From contig UQJV01000006.1 of the NCBI GenBank assembly GCA_900541475.1, positions 9,369 to 73,368 on the forward strand: DNA of 64,000 nucleotides. Reading direction: 5' to 3'. Below, in pieces: positions 41,409 through 50,066 of this stretch (position 1 is its first letter; the number at the start of each line of letters is the position of its first letter). A program made the translations under genes and the position numbers. This DNA comes from an uncultured Collinsella sp. (GTDB lineage Bacteria; Actinomycetota; Coriobacteriia; Coriobacteriales; Coriobacteriaceae). The notes beneath the pieces were generated by a model, which was given only the letters and a program-made list of their open reading frames with translations, was not told the origin of the DNA and did no database searches.

Positions 41409-43169
41409 TTATGCCTCGAGGTTTTCCTCGATCCAGGCGACGGCACCCTTGGGATCCTTAGTGAGGTCGATGTACTGTTTGCCCTTGGGCGACAGCAGCG
41501 TGATGCCCAGGCGGTCGGTGTCGGCCTTCATCTCGTTGTAATAGGTGCGAACCTGCGGAGCCAGGACGATGACGTTGTACTGGTCCATGATGGCGTAGTG
41601 GCTGCCGTAGGCACCGGCGTTGGCGGTAATGTCGATGCCCAGCTCGTCGGCGCCTTCCTTAAGCGCGTTGGCGAGCAGTGCAGAGGTGCCGGCGCCAGCG
41701 CACAGAACCAGAACCCTCAGATCCTTGCCCTTAAGGGCGGACGGAGCTGCGGAGGCCTCAGTGGCAGAAGCGGTCTCGACAACAGGAGCCTCAACGGCGG
41801 GGGCGGCAGCGGTCTTGACGGCCTTGGTCTCCTCGGCCTCTTCTTCGGCCAGGGTCTCGGCCTCCTGCTTGCACAGGACGTTGTCGTAGGCCTTGCAGAA
41901 CGGGTAGTAGATCAAGAAGTCAACGACCAGCAGGACGACAACCAGGACCAGAGAGATCGGCTGGAAGTTGGTGTCGATGAAGGTGCCGATCGGTCCGGGG
42001 AGTGCCCACGGCATGGCATAGATAAAGCCGTTCATGCCCAAAAAGTCGATGAAGAACTTACCAATGAGGACGTTGGCCACGGGGGCAAACAGGAACGGGA
42101 TCAGGAAGTACGGGTTGAGGATGATGGGCGCGGCGAACAGCAGCGGCTCGTTGACGGCGAACATCACGGGCACGACAGAGGCTTTGCCGACGGCCTTGAG
42201 CTGCTTGGAGCGCATAAAGAGCAGGAAGATGATCGGGACAATGAACGTGGCGCCGGTGCCGCCGAGTTCGCCGATGTAGTTACCGAAGTTTTCGGTCAGG
42301 GCGAGGGCGGGGTGACCGCCGGCCTGCAGCGTGGCGAGGTTGGTGGTGATGTTGCCAAACAGCGCGGCGTTGAGGGCAGGCTTAACGACCGAGGGGCCGT
42401 GGATGCCCATGAACCAGAACAGCGGGATCATGAACCAGATGAGGGCGAGGCCGGCGTAGGAATCGGCAGCGGCGAACAGCGGGCTCACCAGCGTGGAGAT
42501 GACGTTGGCAAACGGGACGGCCAAGCAGGTGCGGCAGATAACGTCGATGACGGCGACAAACAGGATGGAGAAGCTGAAGGCGAAGATGTCGCGGAAGTTC
42601 TGGGCGATGGCGCCGGGGACTTCTTTGGGCAGCTTGATGGTGATGTCTCGCTTAATGCAGAAGGCATAGATGTTGACCGTGGCAAATGCGGCGACAAAGG
42701 AGCTCAGCAGGCCCTTGGTGCCCATGTTGTCGGTAAAGAACACCGAGACATCGGCGCCGTCGATCTTGGCACTCGTCTGGGTAACGGCCAAGATGAGCAT
42801 AGCGCACATGGCGGCGACCATGGTGCTCGTGGCGTTGATAGCCTTGCCGGCAGGCATGCGGCGGTTCTTGGAGCCGGTCAGCGCGCTTGCGGTGGTGCCG
42901 GCGACCATGATGCCCACGACGCCCATCGTGAAGTTGTAAACCTTGTTGCAGAAGTTCACGACGTCGACGTTCCACCAGTCGGGCAGCGTAAAGCCGCCGA
43001 CCGTGGCGACAACGCCCGGCAGGGTCGAAATAAGCAGGAAGACAGAAGAAGACAGGATAATGGGCATTGCTGCCAAAAAGCCGTCTTTAATGGCCTGAAG
43101 GTAGATGTTCTTAGAGACCTTGTCGAAGTACGGCTGACCTTTCTCCAAGAACTTAACGATCGATTCCAT
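41409..43169 (-). CDS. Lactose-family PTS EIICB (module 2)
   Basis: Same architecture as module 1 in 586 residues: EIIC domain to about 430 (FWFMGIHGPSVV, AVNEPLLFAAPIILNPY), an acidic-then-Ala/Pro-rich linker, and an EIIB domain with VLVLCAGAGTSALLANALKEG holding the phospho-Cys. No EIIA domain. In this module the GH1 gene comes first and EIICB second, the reverse of modules 1 and 3. RBS GAGGAG. The 176-bp gap to the GH1 gene contains a long hairpin. Confidence 0.92.
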   Translation of the reverse strand: MESIVKFLEKGQPYFDKVSKNIYLQAIKDGFLAAMPIILSSSVFLLISTLPGVVATVGGFTLPDWWNVDVVNFCNKVYNFTMGVVGIMVAGTTASALTGSKNRRMPAGKAINATSTMVAAMCAMLILAVTQTSAKIDGADVSVFFTDNMGTKGLLSSFVAAFATVNIYAFCIKRDITIKLPKEVPGAIAQNFRDIFAFSFSILFVAVIDVICRTCLAVPFANVISTLVSPLFAAADSYAGLALIWFMIPLFWFMGIHGPSVVKPALNAALFGNITTNLATLQAGGHPALALTENFGNYIGELGGTGATFIVPIIFLLFMRSKQLKAVGKASVVPVMFAVNEPLLFAAPIILNPYFLIPFLFAPVANVLIGKFFIDFLGMNGFIYAMPWALPGPIGTFIDTNFQPISLVLVVVLLVVDFLIYYPFCKAYDNVLCKQEAETLAEEEAEETKAVKTAAAPAVEAPVVETASATEASAAPSALKGKDLRVLVLCAGAGTSALLANALKEGADELGIDITANAGAYGSHYAIMDQYNVIVLAPQVRTYYNEMKADTDRLGITLLSPKGKQYIDLTKDPKGAVAWIEENLEA

Positions 43170-43282
43170 AGTTCACGCTCCTCTTTGCATGAAATCTTAA
43201 TGGCATGGACGTTGAAAACCTATATGGTCTCCCGCTTGCTAAAAGCCCGGGTGCAGGCGGGGCCGGTCCCAGGGGGAGAGAG

Positions 43283-43319
43283 GGGAGCGGCTGGGTTTGT
43301 ATCGCATAGGGCCGCTCCC
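43283..43319 (-). promoter_or_regulatory. Hairpin between GH1 gene 2 and EIICB 2
   Basis: GGGAGCGGC (43283-43291) and GCCGCTCCC (43311-43319) with a 19-nt loop. There is no T-run on the minus strand. Possible processing or partial termination. Confidence 0.5.
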
Positions 43320-43345
43320 TTCTCGGGGGAAAGCGAGGCGATGCG

Positions 43346-44788
43346 CTACTGCGCGTCCGCCATAGTGTCGGCGAGCTCCTTGTACCAGAGTGCCGACTGC
43401 TTGATGTAGCGTTTTTGCGTGTCGAAGTCGATGTAGAACAGGCCGTAGCGCTTGTTATAGCCATTGGCCCACGAGAACTGGTCCTGCAGGCTCCAGATAA
43501 AGTAGCCCTGGACGTCGACGCCCTCGGCGCGCGCCTGGAGCACCTTCTCCATGTGCTGGTCGACAAAGTCGATGCGCTCGGGATCGGCGACGATGCCGTT
43601 TGCGTCGGGCTCGGGGTCCTTGTGGCCCAGGCCGTTTTCGGTGATATAGATGACGGGGAGGTTGGGATAGGTGGCGCTGATGTGCTTGAGCGTGTCGTAG
43701 AGGCCTTGCGGGTAGATGAGCCAATCCCAGTCGGTGGTGGGGATACCCGGCATATCGACCTGCTGCCCGACGCCCTTAAACTTAAAGCACGAGGTGCCCT
43801 TGTCTCCGGTGCCGTTAAAGCTGTTGGTTGACTCGCCATCGTAGGCGGCGATAAACGCCGACTGATAGTAGTTGAGGCCGAACATATCGTTGCGGGGCGC
43901 CGCCTTGGCGAGCTCCTCCATGTCGCTGTCCTCAACCGTAAGTGTGGCGTTGTTGGCACGCAGAATCTCGTTGATGAGTGAGAGGGTGCGCGCGGAGTAG
44001 TGACCCAGGAAGGCGCCGTCCATGATGAAGTCGGTGTAGAAGGCGTTGTACAGGTCGGCGGCGTGCTGGTCGGCGGGCGAGTCGGTGGCAGGATATGCCG
44101 GCGTCAGGACGTTGACCATGCCAATGCGTCCGCCCAGGTGCTCGGTCTCGTCAAGATCCTTATACAGGTTGACGGCGCGGGCGTGGGCAACGAGCTCGTT
44201 GTGCTGGCTCTGGATGCCGCTCGTCACATCAAAGTGATGGTTGGGCGGGAAGTTGCCTTGGATGTATTGGGAGTGCGAGAGGCTGATGAGCTCGTTGATG
44301 GTGAACCAATTCTTGACCTCGCGGAACTCGCGGAAGCAGAACTCGGCATAGCGCACATAGGCGTCGACGGTCTTGCGGTTGAGCCAGTCGCCCTGGTTGA
44401 ACAGGGCGGCGGGGGAGTCAAAGTGATGCAGGGACACATAGGGCTCGACGCCATACTTTTTGCAGCAGGCGAACAGCTCGTGGTAGTGCTTAACGCCCTC
44501 GGCGAGGGGTTCGGCATCGTTGCCGTTGGGGAAGATGCGGGTCCAGGCGATGGACACACGAATGGCGTTGAGTCCATGCTCGGCAGAAAGGCGGATATCC
44601 TCCTCGTAGCGGTTGTAGAAATCACTGGCCGGGTCGGGCAAAAAGCGACCCTGGGCGACAAGGTAATCGTCCCACATGGTCTTACCCTTGCCTGCCACCT
44701 TCGTGGAACCTTCCGTTTGGTACGCGGCGGTTGCGGCGCCCCAAACAAAGCCCTTCGGCAGCTGCTGTACGCGGTTTAGCAAAGACAT
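43346..44788 (-). CDS. GH1 phospho-beta-glycosidase (module 2)
   Basis: A 480-residue GH1 enzyme, more distant from the other two. It has acid/base Glu in WFTINEL, nucleophile in YITENG, and SWANGYNKRYGLFYID with the phosphate-binding Lys and Tyr. The region around the acid/base (ISLSHSQYIQGNFPPNHH) and an insert near LDETEHLGGRIG differ, so the aglycone preference probably differs too. ATG 44788 is chosen; another ATG two codons upstream (44794) is about equally possible. It is the first gene of its operon, divergent from LacI 2. Confidence 0.88.
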   Translation of the reverse strand: MSLLNRVQQLPKGFVWGAATAAYQTEGSTKVAGKGKTMWDDYLVAQGRFLPDPASDFYNRYEEDIRLSAEHGLNAIRVSIAWTRIFPNGNDAEPLAEGVKHYHELFACCKKYGVEPYVSLHHFDSPAALFNQGDWLNRKTVDAYVRYAEFCFREFREVKNWFTINELISLSHSQYIQGNFPPNHHFDVTSGIQSQHNELVAHARAVNLYKDLDETEHLGGRIGMVNVLTPAYPATDSPADQHAADLYNAFYTDFIMDGAFLGHYSARTLSLINEILRANNATLTVEDSDMEELAKAAPRNDMFGLNYYQSAFIAAYDGESTNSFNGTGDKGTSCFKFKGVGQQVDMPGIPTTDWDWLIYPQGLYDTLKHISATYPNLPVIYITENGLGHKDPEPDANGIVADPERIDFVDQHMEKVLQARAEGVDVQGYFIWSLQDQFSWANGYNKRYGLFYIDFDTQKRYIKQSALWYKELADTMADAQ

Positions 44789-44907
44789 ATGCATACACCC
44801 TCTCGTCTCGCTGTTCGATATTGTGCGTTTGCGCTCAGGAGGCTCCCTGGTTAGCGTTCAGCGGTGAAAAAGCCCGATAAACACTATCTTAAAATGATTA
44901 GAACCAA

Positions 44908-45080
44908 AATGAGCACGTGAACATTTGACAATAAGCACGTTAACATCCGGCTGGGATGTATAGAAACAAAACAACTTCAAACAGCAGCGAACGGTTGTAT
45001 TTGTTCGGTAAGCGGTTTTGATTGACAGAAGTTTTCATGTTGTGGTATATGGCTCGGGTATCATGAGCACGTTATCAATG
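44908..45080. promoter_or_regulatory. LacI-2 operators and promoter in the module 2 control region
   Basis: Three related sites: AATGAGCACGTGAACATT (44908-44925), AATAAGCACGTTAACATC (about 44930-44947) and ATGAGCACGTTATCAATG (45063-45080). A promoter for the regulator, TTGACA (45022) - 17 nt - GTATAT (45045), lies just before the third site, which suggests autorepression. GAACGGTT and GGTAAGCGGTTTT near 44990-45015 resemble the boxes found at 20854. Confidence 0.75.
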
Positions 45081-45129
45081 TATGTACGATGCGCCATGGG
45101 CGCGGGGAATAGTTGGGAAGCAGGTTAGC

Positions 45130-46167
45130 GTGGAAGGCATGGATCAGCAGACAAGGAATGGTCGTTCGGCGAGCGCGGCAGAGGTTGCGGCGCTCGCTGG
45201 CGTGAGCCGCCAGACTGTGTCTCGCGTGGTCAACGGTATGCCCAACGTGACGGAAAAGACGCGCAAGCGTGTGCTGGCCGCCATGGAAGAGCTGGGCTTT
45301 CGTCCCAATTTTGCTGGAGCGGCGTTGCGCGGCGGGTCGTATCGTTCTATTGGCCTGTGCATGTACAACATCACACGTGTCGGTAACCTGGCGACGCTCG
45401 AGGGTATCATGCAAGCGGCGCGCGAGCACGATTTTGCCGTCACTATGATCGAGATGGGCGGCGACAAGCCCTATGCACTTGCCGATGCCTCGCGCCGCAT
45501 GGTCGAGCGACCCGTCGACGGCATGATTCTCAACATGAACCGCATGGCTCCCGATTTTGAGGAGTTTGTTCCCCAGCCGGGAGTGCGAACGGTCATCCTG
45601 TCCATGTATGCGCATCCGCGCTGCACGACGATCGACTCCGACCAGTATGGTTCGTGCGAGCTGTTGACCAATTATCTGCTGGAACATGGTCACTCGAATA
45701 TGCGGTTTGTGGCGGGTCCGGAAAACTCGATTTCCTCGCGTTTTCGTGAGGCCGGTTGGCGCGATACGCTGGGTCGTGCTCATGTCGATGCCGCTCCGAT
45801 GCTGCGTGGCGATTGGAGTGCGGACAGTGGGTACGCCATGGGCGAGCGGATTGCGGCCGAGGTGCTTGCCGGCGGGTCGCAGGCGCCGACTGCCGTGCTT
45901 GCGGCAAATGACCAGATGGCGCTGGGCGTTATCGCCGCGCTCGAGAACGCGGGCCTGTCCGTGCCCGACGACGTGAGCGTGGTTGGTATCGACGACGCAC
46001 TCGAGGGACTTGTTCCTCACAATCGGCTGACGACGCTGCGATTTGATTTGCGCGGTGTCGGTAAGCTTGCGTTTGAGGCGGCGATTGGAGAGAGCTCGTC
46101 TATCGAGGCGATTCATGTGCCGAGCACGCTGGTCGAACGCTCGACTGTTAGGGACATACGGGGTTAG
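45130..46167 (+). CDS. LacI-family repressor 2
   Basis: A 345-residue LacI protein with EVAALAGVSRQTVSRVVNGMPNV and hinge LGFRPNFAGAALRGG, and a normal ligand domain (ends STLVERSTVRDIRG). GTG 45130 is used; ATG 45139 is an alternative. Its recognition helix (SRQTVSR) is close to that of LacI 4 (SQQTVSR), and the operators of the two regions are also the most alike (GAGCACGT / GAGTACGT). Copies 6 and 7 of the 55-bp repeat follow its stop. Confidence 0.9.
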   Translation: MEGMDQQTRNGRSASAAEVAALAGVSRQTVSRVVNGMPNVTEKTRKRVLAAMEELGFRPNFAGAALRGGSYRSIGLCMYNITRVGNLATLEGIMQAAREHDFAVTMIEMGGDKPYALADASRRMVERPVDGMILNMNRMAPDFEEFVPQPGVRTVILSMYAHPRCTTIDSDQYGSCELLTNYLLEHGHSNMRFVAGPENSISSRFREAGWRDTLGRAHVDAAPMLRGDWSADSGYAMGERIAAEVLAGGSQAPTAVLAANDQMALGVIAALENAGLSVPDDVSVVGIDDALEGLVPHNRLTTLRFDLRGVGKLAFEAAIGESSSIEAIHVPSTLVERSTVRDIRG

Positions 46168-46182
46168 GTCCTACTCCGTTTG

Positions 46183-46237
46183 TCTCGATTTGTAACAGGT
46201 AGACGGTCAAAAGCGGGCTACGTGTTACAGATTTAGA
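46183..46237. repeat. 55-bp palindromic repeat, copy 6
   Basis: TCTCGATTTGTAACAG ... CGTGTTACAGATTTAGA, 55 bp, 15 bp after the LacI-2 stop. Confidence 0.9.
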
Positions 46238-46263
46238 TTCTTCGGAAAGAGCAATCCTGTTCG

Positions 46264-46318
46264 TCTCAATCTGTAACAGCTAGGACCCAAAAACTCGGCT
46301 AGATGTTACAGATTGAGA
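46264..46318. repeat. 55-bp palindromic repeat, copy 7
   Basis: TCTCAATCTGTAACAG ... GATGTTACAGATTGAGA, 55 bp, 81 bp in phase from copy 6. Confidence 0.9.
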
Positions 46319-46344
46319 CAAACGGACCCCGAACCGCCCAAAAA

Positions 46345-46384
46345 GACCGGGGGCGGCGCGCCGTGTGACGTGCCACCCCCGGCT
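46345..46384 (-). terminator. Terminator after GH1 gene 3
   Basis: CCGGGGGCGGC and GCCACCCCCGG pair with one mismatch; the minus strand continues TCTTTTTGG. Confidence 0.8.
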
Positions 46385-46428
46385 GAGAAATGGGGACAGG
46401 TTATGTGGGCGGGTAACCCCGCAAGCCG

Positions 46429-47868
46429 CTAGTCCAGACGACGGGTCTGCGCTACGTGCTTGTACCAGTAGGCGCTTGCCTTGGGCGTGCGCTTCTGGGT
46501 TTCAAAGTCAACGTAGAAGAAGCCATAGCGCTTGTTGTATCCGTTGGTCCAGGAGAACTGGTCCTGCAGGCTCCACAGGAAGTAGCCGCCCACGTTGACG
46601 CCCACCTCCATAGCCTTGAGCAGCCAACGCAGGTGCTGCTCGATGTAGTCGATGCGCGGCTGGTCGTCCACAAAGCCGTCTTTGTAGGGATCCTTGTAGC
46701 CCATGCCGTTTTCGGTAATGAAGATCTGCTTATAGTTGGGGTAGCGCTGCTTAATGTAGACGAGCAGATCGAACAGGCCCTCGGGATAGATGATCCAGTC
46801 CCAGTCGGTGGTGGGGATGCCAGGCTTGTTCACATGCTCGCCAATACCCTTAACGCGCCAGCGGCCGGTGCCCTTCTCGCCCGTACCGTTGTGGTGCAGG
46901 TCGTTCTCGCCATCGTAAGCCTTCAAAAAACGGCACTGATAGTTGTTAACGCCCAGGTAGTCGTTGTAGAGCGCGGCCTCGCGCATAATCTCGAGGTCCT
47001 CGTCCAGAATCTCGATGGTGCCGCCCGAGACGGCAGCCAGGCGGTTGGCGCACTCCAAGGTGTCAGGCGCGTAGTCGCCGCGGAAAGTGGCGTCGAGCAA
47101 GAACTGGTTCTGCAACACGTGCTCGTTATTAGCGGCTTTGATGTCGGCGGGGTCGTTCTCGTTGAGCGGGTACTTAAACTCCAGCGACTGGATGACGCCG
47201 ATCTTGCCCTTAAAACCGCCGTTGTGGAAGGCCAGTACTGCCTTGGCGTGGGCGAGCATCATGTTGTGCTCGCACTGGAAGGCCTCGGCCAGATGCGCCT
47301 TGACGCCACCGGGGAAGGTGCCCTCGATGTAGGTGTTGGAGGCATCGGCCCAGATCTCATTAAAGGTGAACCAGTAGGTCACCTGGTCGGCGTACTCCTT
47401 AAAGCAGAAGGTAGCAAAGTCCACAAAGGCGTCGATGGTCTCGCGGTTGAGGAAGTCGCCCTTCTCAAAGAGGGGCAGCGGCGTATCGAAGTGATGCAGC
47501 GTGACAAACGGCTCAACGTGGTGCTTGTGACATTCGGCGAAAAGGTCGTGATAGAACTGGACGCCCTCGGGGTTAATCTCACCGGTGCCGTTGGGGAAGA
47601 TGCGGCTCCAGGCGATGGAGAGGCGAATGCCGTTGATACCAAACTCCTCGCACAGTTCCAGGTCGACGGGGTACTGGTTGTAGAAGTCCGAAGCGGGATC
47701 GGGGGAAAAGCGCCCCTGGGCCTCCAGGAAGTCGTCCCAGGCAACCTTGCCCTTACCGTGAGTGCGGGTCTCGCCCTCTACCTGGTAGGCAGCAGTGGCG
47801 CCGCCAAAGACAAAGCCCTCGGGAAACTGCGCAGGCGGGTTAGTGACGCTAGCAGGGTTAACGGACAT
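46429..47868 (-). CDS. GH1 6-phospho-beta-galactosidase (module 3)
   Basis: A 479-residue GH1 enzyme with N-terminal FVFGGATAAYQVEGETRTHGKG, acid/base Glu in YWFTFNEI, nucleophile in FITENG and the phosphate site SWTNGYNKRYGFFYVD. It is the closest of the three to LacG, including HHVEPFVTLHHFDTP and LFDLLVYIKQRYPNYKQIF, so lactose-6-phosphate is its likely substrate. It follows EIICB 3 by 66 bp with an 11-bp perfect hairpin between them. The weak RBS (GGAT) may lower its level relative to the permease. Confidence 0.9.
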   Translation of the reverse strand: MSVNPASVTNPPAQFPEGFVFGGATAAYQVEGETRTHGKGKVAWDDFLEAQGRFSPDPASDFYNQYPVDLELCEEFGINGIRLSIAWSRIFPNGTGEINPEGVQFYHDLFAECHKHHVEPFVTLHHFDTPLPLFEKGDFLNRETIDAFVDFATFCFKEYADQVTYWFTFNEIWADASNTYIEGTFPGGVKAHLAEAFQCEHNMMLAHAKAVLAFHNGGFKGKIGVIQSLEFKYPLNENDPADIKAANNEHVLQNQFLLDATFRGDYAPDTLECANRLAAVSGGTIEILDEDLEIMREAALYNDYLGVNNYQCRFLKAYDGENDLHHNGTGEKGTGRWRVKGIGEHVNKPGIPTTDWDWIIYPEGLFDLLVYIKQRYPNYKQIFITENGMGYKDPYKDGFVDDQPRIDYIEQHLRWLLKAMEVGVNVGGYFLWSLQDQFSWTNGYNKRYGFFYVDFETQKRTPKASAYWYKHVAQTRRLD

Positions 47869-47891
47869 GATGATCCAATCGTCTAAATCGA

Positions 47892-47925
47892 AGGGCCAGC
47901 CGGTCTTGGATGGTCGGCTGGCCCT
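47892..47925 (-). promoter_or_regulatory. Hairpin between EIICB 3 and GH1 gene 3
   Basis: AGGGCCAGCCG and CGGCTGGCCCT, perfect 11-bp arms and 12-nt loop, without a T-run on the minus strand. Confidence 0.6.
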
Positions 47926-47934
47926 GAGCGTTAC

Positions 47935-49710
47935 TTACTTCGAAAGCTGCTCGGAGACGAAGGCGAGAGACTTATCGCCGTTCTGGGAGAGCTCGATGTA
48001 CTGCTTACCGCGGCAGGCGACGCACTTGTTGCCTACGCGCTCGCAGTCTTTCTGCAGGTCGGCCAGGTAGCTGGCGGCCTGCGGGGCCAGGACGACCAGG
48101 TCAAAGTCGGGGAGCATGTCAACGTGGCTGCCATAGGCCTCGGCAGCGGTCTCAAGATTGATGCCGCGCTCTTTGGCGGCCTTGGCCAGTGCGTTGGCGA
48201 GCAGGCCCGAGGTACCGCCGCCCTGGCAGAGCACGAGCACGCGCTTGCCGTTGAGGTCGCTGGCGGTCGTTGCCTCGGCAGCGGGCGCTGCGGGAACGGC
48301 GGGGGCATCGGACTTCACGGCCTCGGCAGCGGCGCCGGCGGCAACGCTCTTGGCGTCAGCCTTGCCCTGGAAGGCATCGTTGAGCTTGGCGGCCTTCTCG
48401 GCGTTCTTGGCGGCGAGCTCCTCCTGGGAGATCTCGGCCTCCTCGGCGCACTTCTGGGCGTCGTAGGCACGGAAGAACGGATAGTACAGAACAAAGTCGA
48501 CGACCAGGATAAGGGCGAGCATCACAAAGGCGAGCGGCTGGAAGCCCAAGCCCATGATGGTGCCAATGGGGCCGGGGACAGTCCAGGGCAGGGTGTACAT
48601 AAAGCCGTTCATGCCCAAAAAGTCGATAAAGATCTTGAGGATCCAGATGTTGGCGATCGGGGCAAAGACAAACGGGACAAAGAAGACGGGGTTGAGCACG
48701 ATGGGTGCGGCGAACAGCAGCGGCTCGTTAACGGCAAAGCACACGGGGACGATGGCGGCCTTACCGACGGCGCGCATCTCCTGGGACTTGGCCAGGAAGC
48801 AGAACATAAAGACCAAGACGAGCGTGGCGCCGGTGCCGCCCATGCAGACGACGAAGTACTGGGCGCCCTGCGTCAGAACGGCGGAGGCGTGCTCGCCGGC
48901 CTGGAATGCAGCCAGGTTGTCGGTCATGTTGGCAACGAGGGCGGCGGCGATGGCGGGCTCGACGATCGAGGGGCCGTGGACGCCGACGAACCAGAACAGG
49001 CTCATGGCGCCGTAGATCACAGCGAGACCGATATAGCCGTCGGCAGCGGTGAACAGGGGCTGGAACACCTGGATGACGCCCTGGGCAAAGCAGAAGCCAA
49101 AGGCAGCGCGGAAGACGATGTCAAAGACCCAAAAGACGGTGATGCAGACGGAGAAGGGGATGATGTCCTTAAAGGTCTGCGAGATGTTGGGCGGAACCTG
49201 CTCGGGCATCTTGACGGTGATGTTGCGCTTGATAAAGAACTTGTAGATGATGCCGGTCACAAACGCAGCGATGAAGGCAGTCAGCAGGCCCTTGGAACCA
49301 AGGTAGGTGGTGTTGAAGCCGCTGGCGGCGTCCGTGGCGATGGTGTCGCTCGAAAGGAGCAAGAAGCCGATGATGGCCGCGCACATGCATGAGATAAAGT
49401 TGATCTGGTTGTTCTTGGGCAGGTCGCGGTTCTGGGCGTCGGCGAAGTGCTTGGCGGTGGTGGCGGCGCAGGCGATGGCCAGGATGCCCATGGAGTAGTT
49501 GTAGCACTTCCACAGGGCGTTGTTGATGTCATCGGGCCAGTAGAAACCCCAGATGTTGGGGACCGAGGCTACGAGGCAGAAGATGGACGAGAAGATGATG
49601 ATGGGGATGACGGAGATAAAACCGTCGCGGATCGCCTTGAGGTACTTGTTGCGGGCGATCGCGTTGAAAAAGGGCTGGCCCTTTTCGATAGTGGCGATGA
49701 GTTGCTCCAT
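47935..49710 (-). CDS. lacE: Lactose PTS EIICB (module 3, LacE-like)
   Basis: A 591-residue EIICB. The membrane domain (starts IEKGQPFFNAIARNKYLKAIRDGF; FWFVGVHGPSIV, AVNEPLLFAAPIVLNP) runs to about 430, then a charged Ala/Lys-rich linker, then EIIB with VLVLCQGGGTSGLLANALAKAA. The G-G-G-T-S-G-L-L-A-N-A-L wording is that of authentic LacE, unlike the CAGAGTSA form of modules 1 and 2. Lactose is therefore the best substrate guess. It lacks EIIA and would use LacF encoded 1.6 kb away. Confidence 0.92.
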   Translation of the reverse strand: MEQLIATIEKGQPFFNAIARNKYLKAIRDGFISVIPIIIFSSIFCLVASVPNIWGFYWPDDINNALWKCYNYSMGILAIACAATTAKHFADAQNRDLPKNNQINFISCMCAAIIGFLLLSSDTIATDAASGFNTTYLGSKGLLTAFIAAFVTGIIYKFFIKRNITVKMPEQVPPNISQTFKDIIPFSVCITVFWVFDIVFRAAFGFCFAQGVIQVFQPLFTAADGYIGLAVIYGAMSLFWFVGVHGPSIVEPAIAAALVANMTDNLAAFQAGEHASAVLTQGAQYFVVCMGGTGATLVLVFMFCFLAKSQEMRAVGKAAIVPVCFAVNEPLLFAAPIVLNPVFFVPFVFAPIANIWILKIFIDFLGMNGFMYTLPWTVPGPIGTIMGLGFQPLAFVMLALILVVDFVLYYPFFRAYDAQKCAEEAEISQEELAAKNAEKAAKLNDAFQGKADAKSVAAGAAAEAVKSDAPAVPAAPAAEATTASDLNGKRVLVLCQGGGTSGLLANALAKAAKERGINLETAAEAYGSHVDMLPDFDLVVLAPQAASYLADLQKDCERVGNKCVACRGKQYIELSQNGDKSLAFVSEQLSK

Positions 49711-49768
49711 GCAAAGCTCCTAAGAGTCGGTGGGTTAGCAACGATGGTAACTTTTGACGTTCGGTTGC

Positions 49769-49911
49769 CAAAATGTTGACGTTGCCATTTTGCGACACAA
49801 AAAAGACGCGAACCGGTGGTTCCTGTGCCTGCGAACCGTCGATTCTTTGTGCGTAAACGTTTGAGCCGCCCGGTGGCTCTGTGTTTGCACAATGGCAACG
49901 TTAACATTTGG
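49769..49911. promoter_or_regulatory. LacI-3 operators
   Basis: Two palindromic sites between the divergent EIICB 3 and LacI 3 genes: AAAATGTTGACGTTGCCATT (from 49770) and ACAATGGCAACGTTAACATT (from 49889). A partial third, ATGGTAAC, lies near 49744. CGGTGAACGGT near 49941 adds the shared sugar-gene box. No other feature is seen in this 356-bp gap. Confidence 0.78.
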
Positions 49912-50066
49912 GCGACAAAAGCCGTTCGGGGAAGCAGAAATGTCGGTGAACGGTAGGTTTTGGGTGGTAAGCGTATTGCAGAGGCGGCGTTAGATATACT
50001 TGAAGGCGTTTAATATGACTGCGCAGGATGCCGTCAATGGCATCGTTGACACGGAAAGATCGACCA

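Noticed and set aside
41340..43409. 689-residue open frame on the plus strand
   Set aside because: It is exactly antisense to the EIICB 2 gene, which has clear PTS motifs. The frame is open only because of G+C-rich codon bias.
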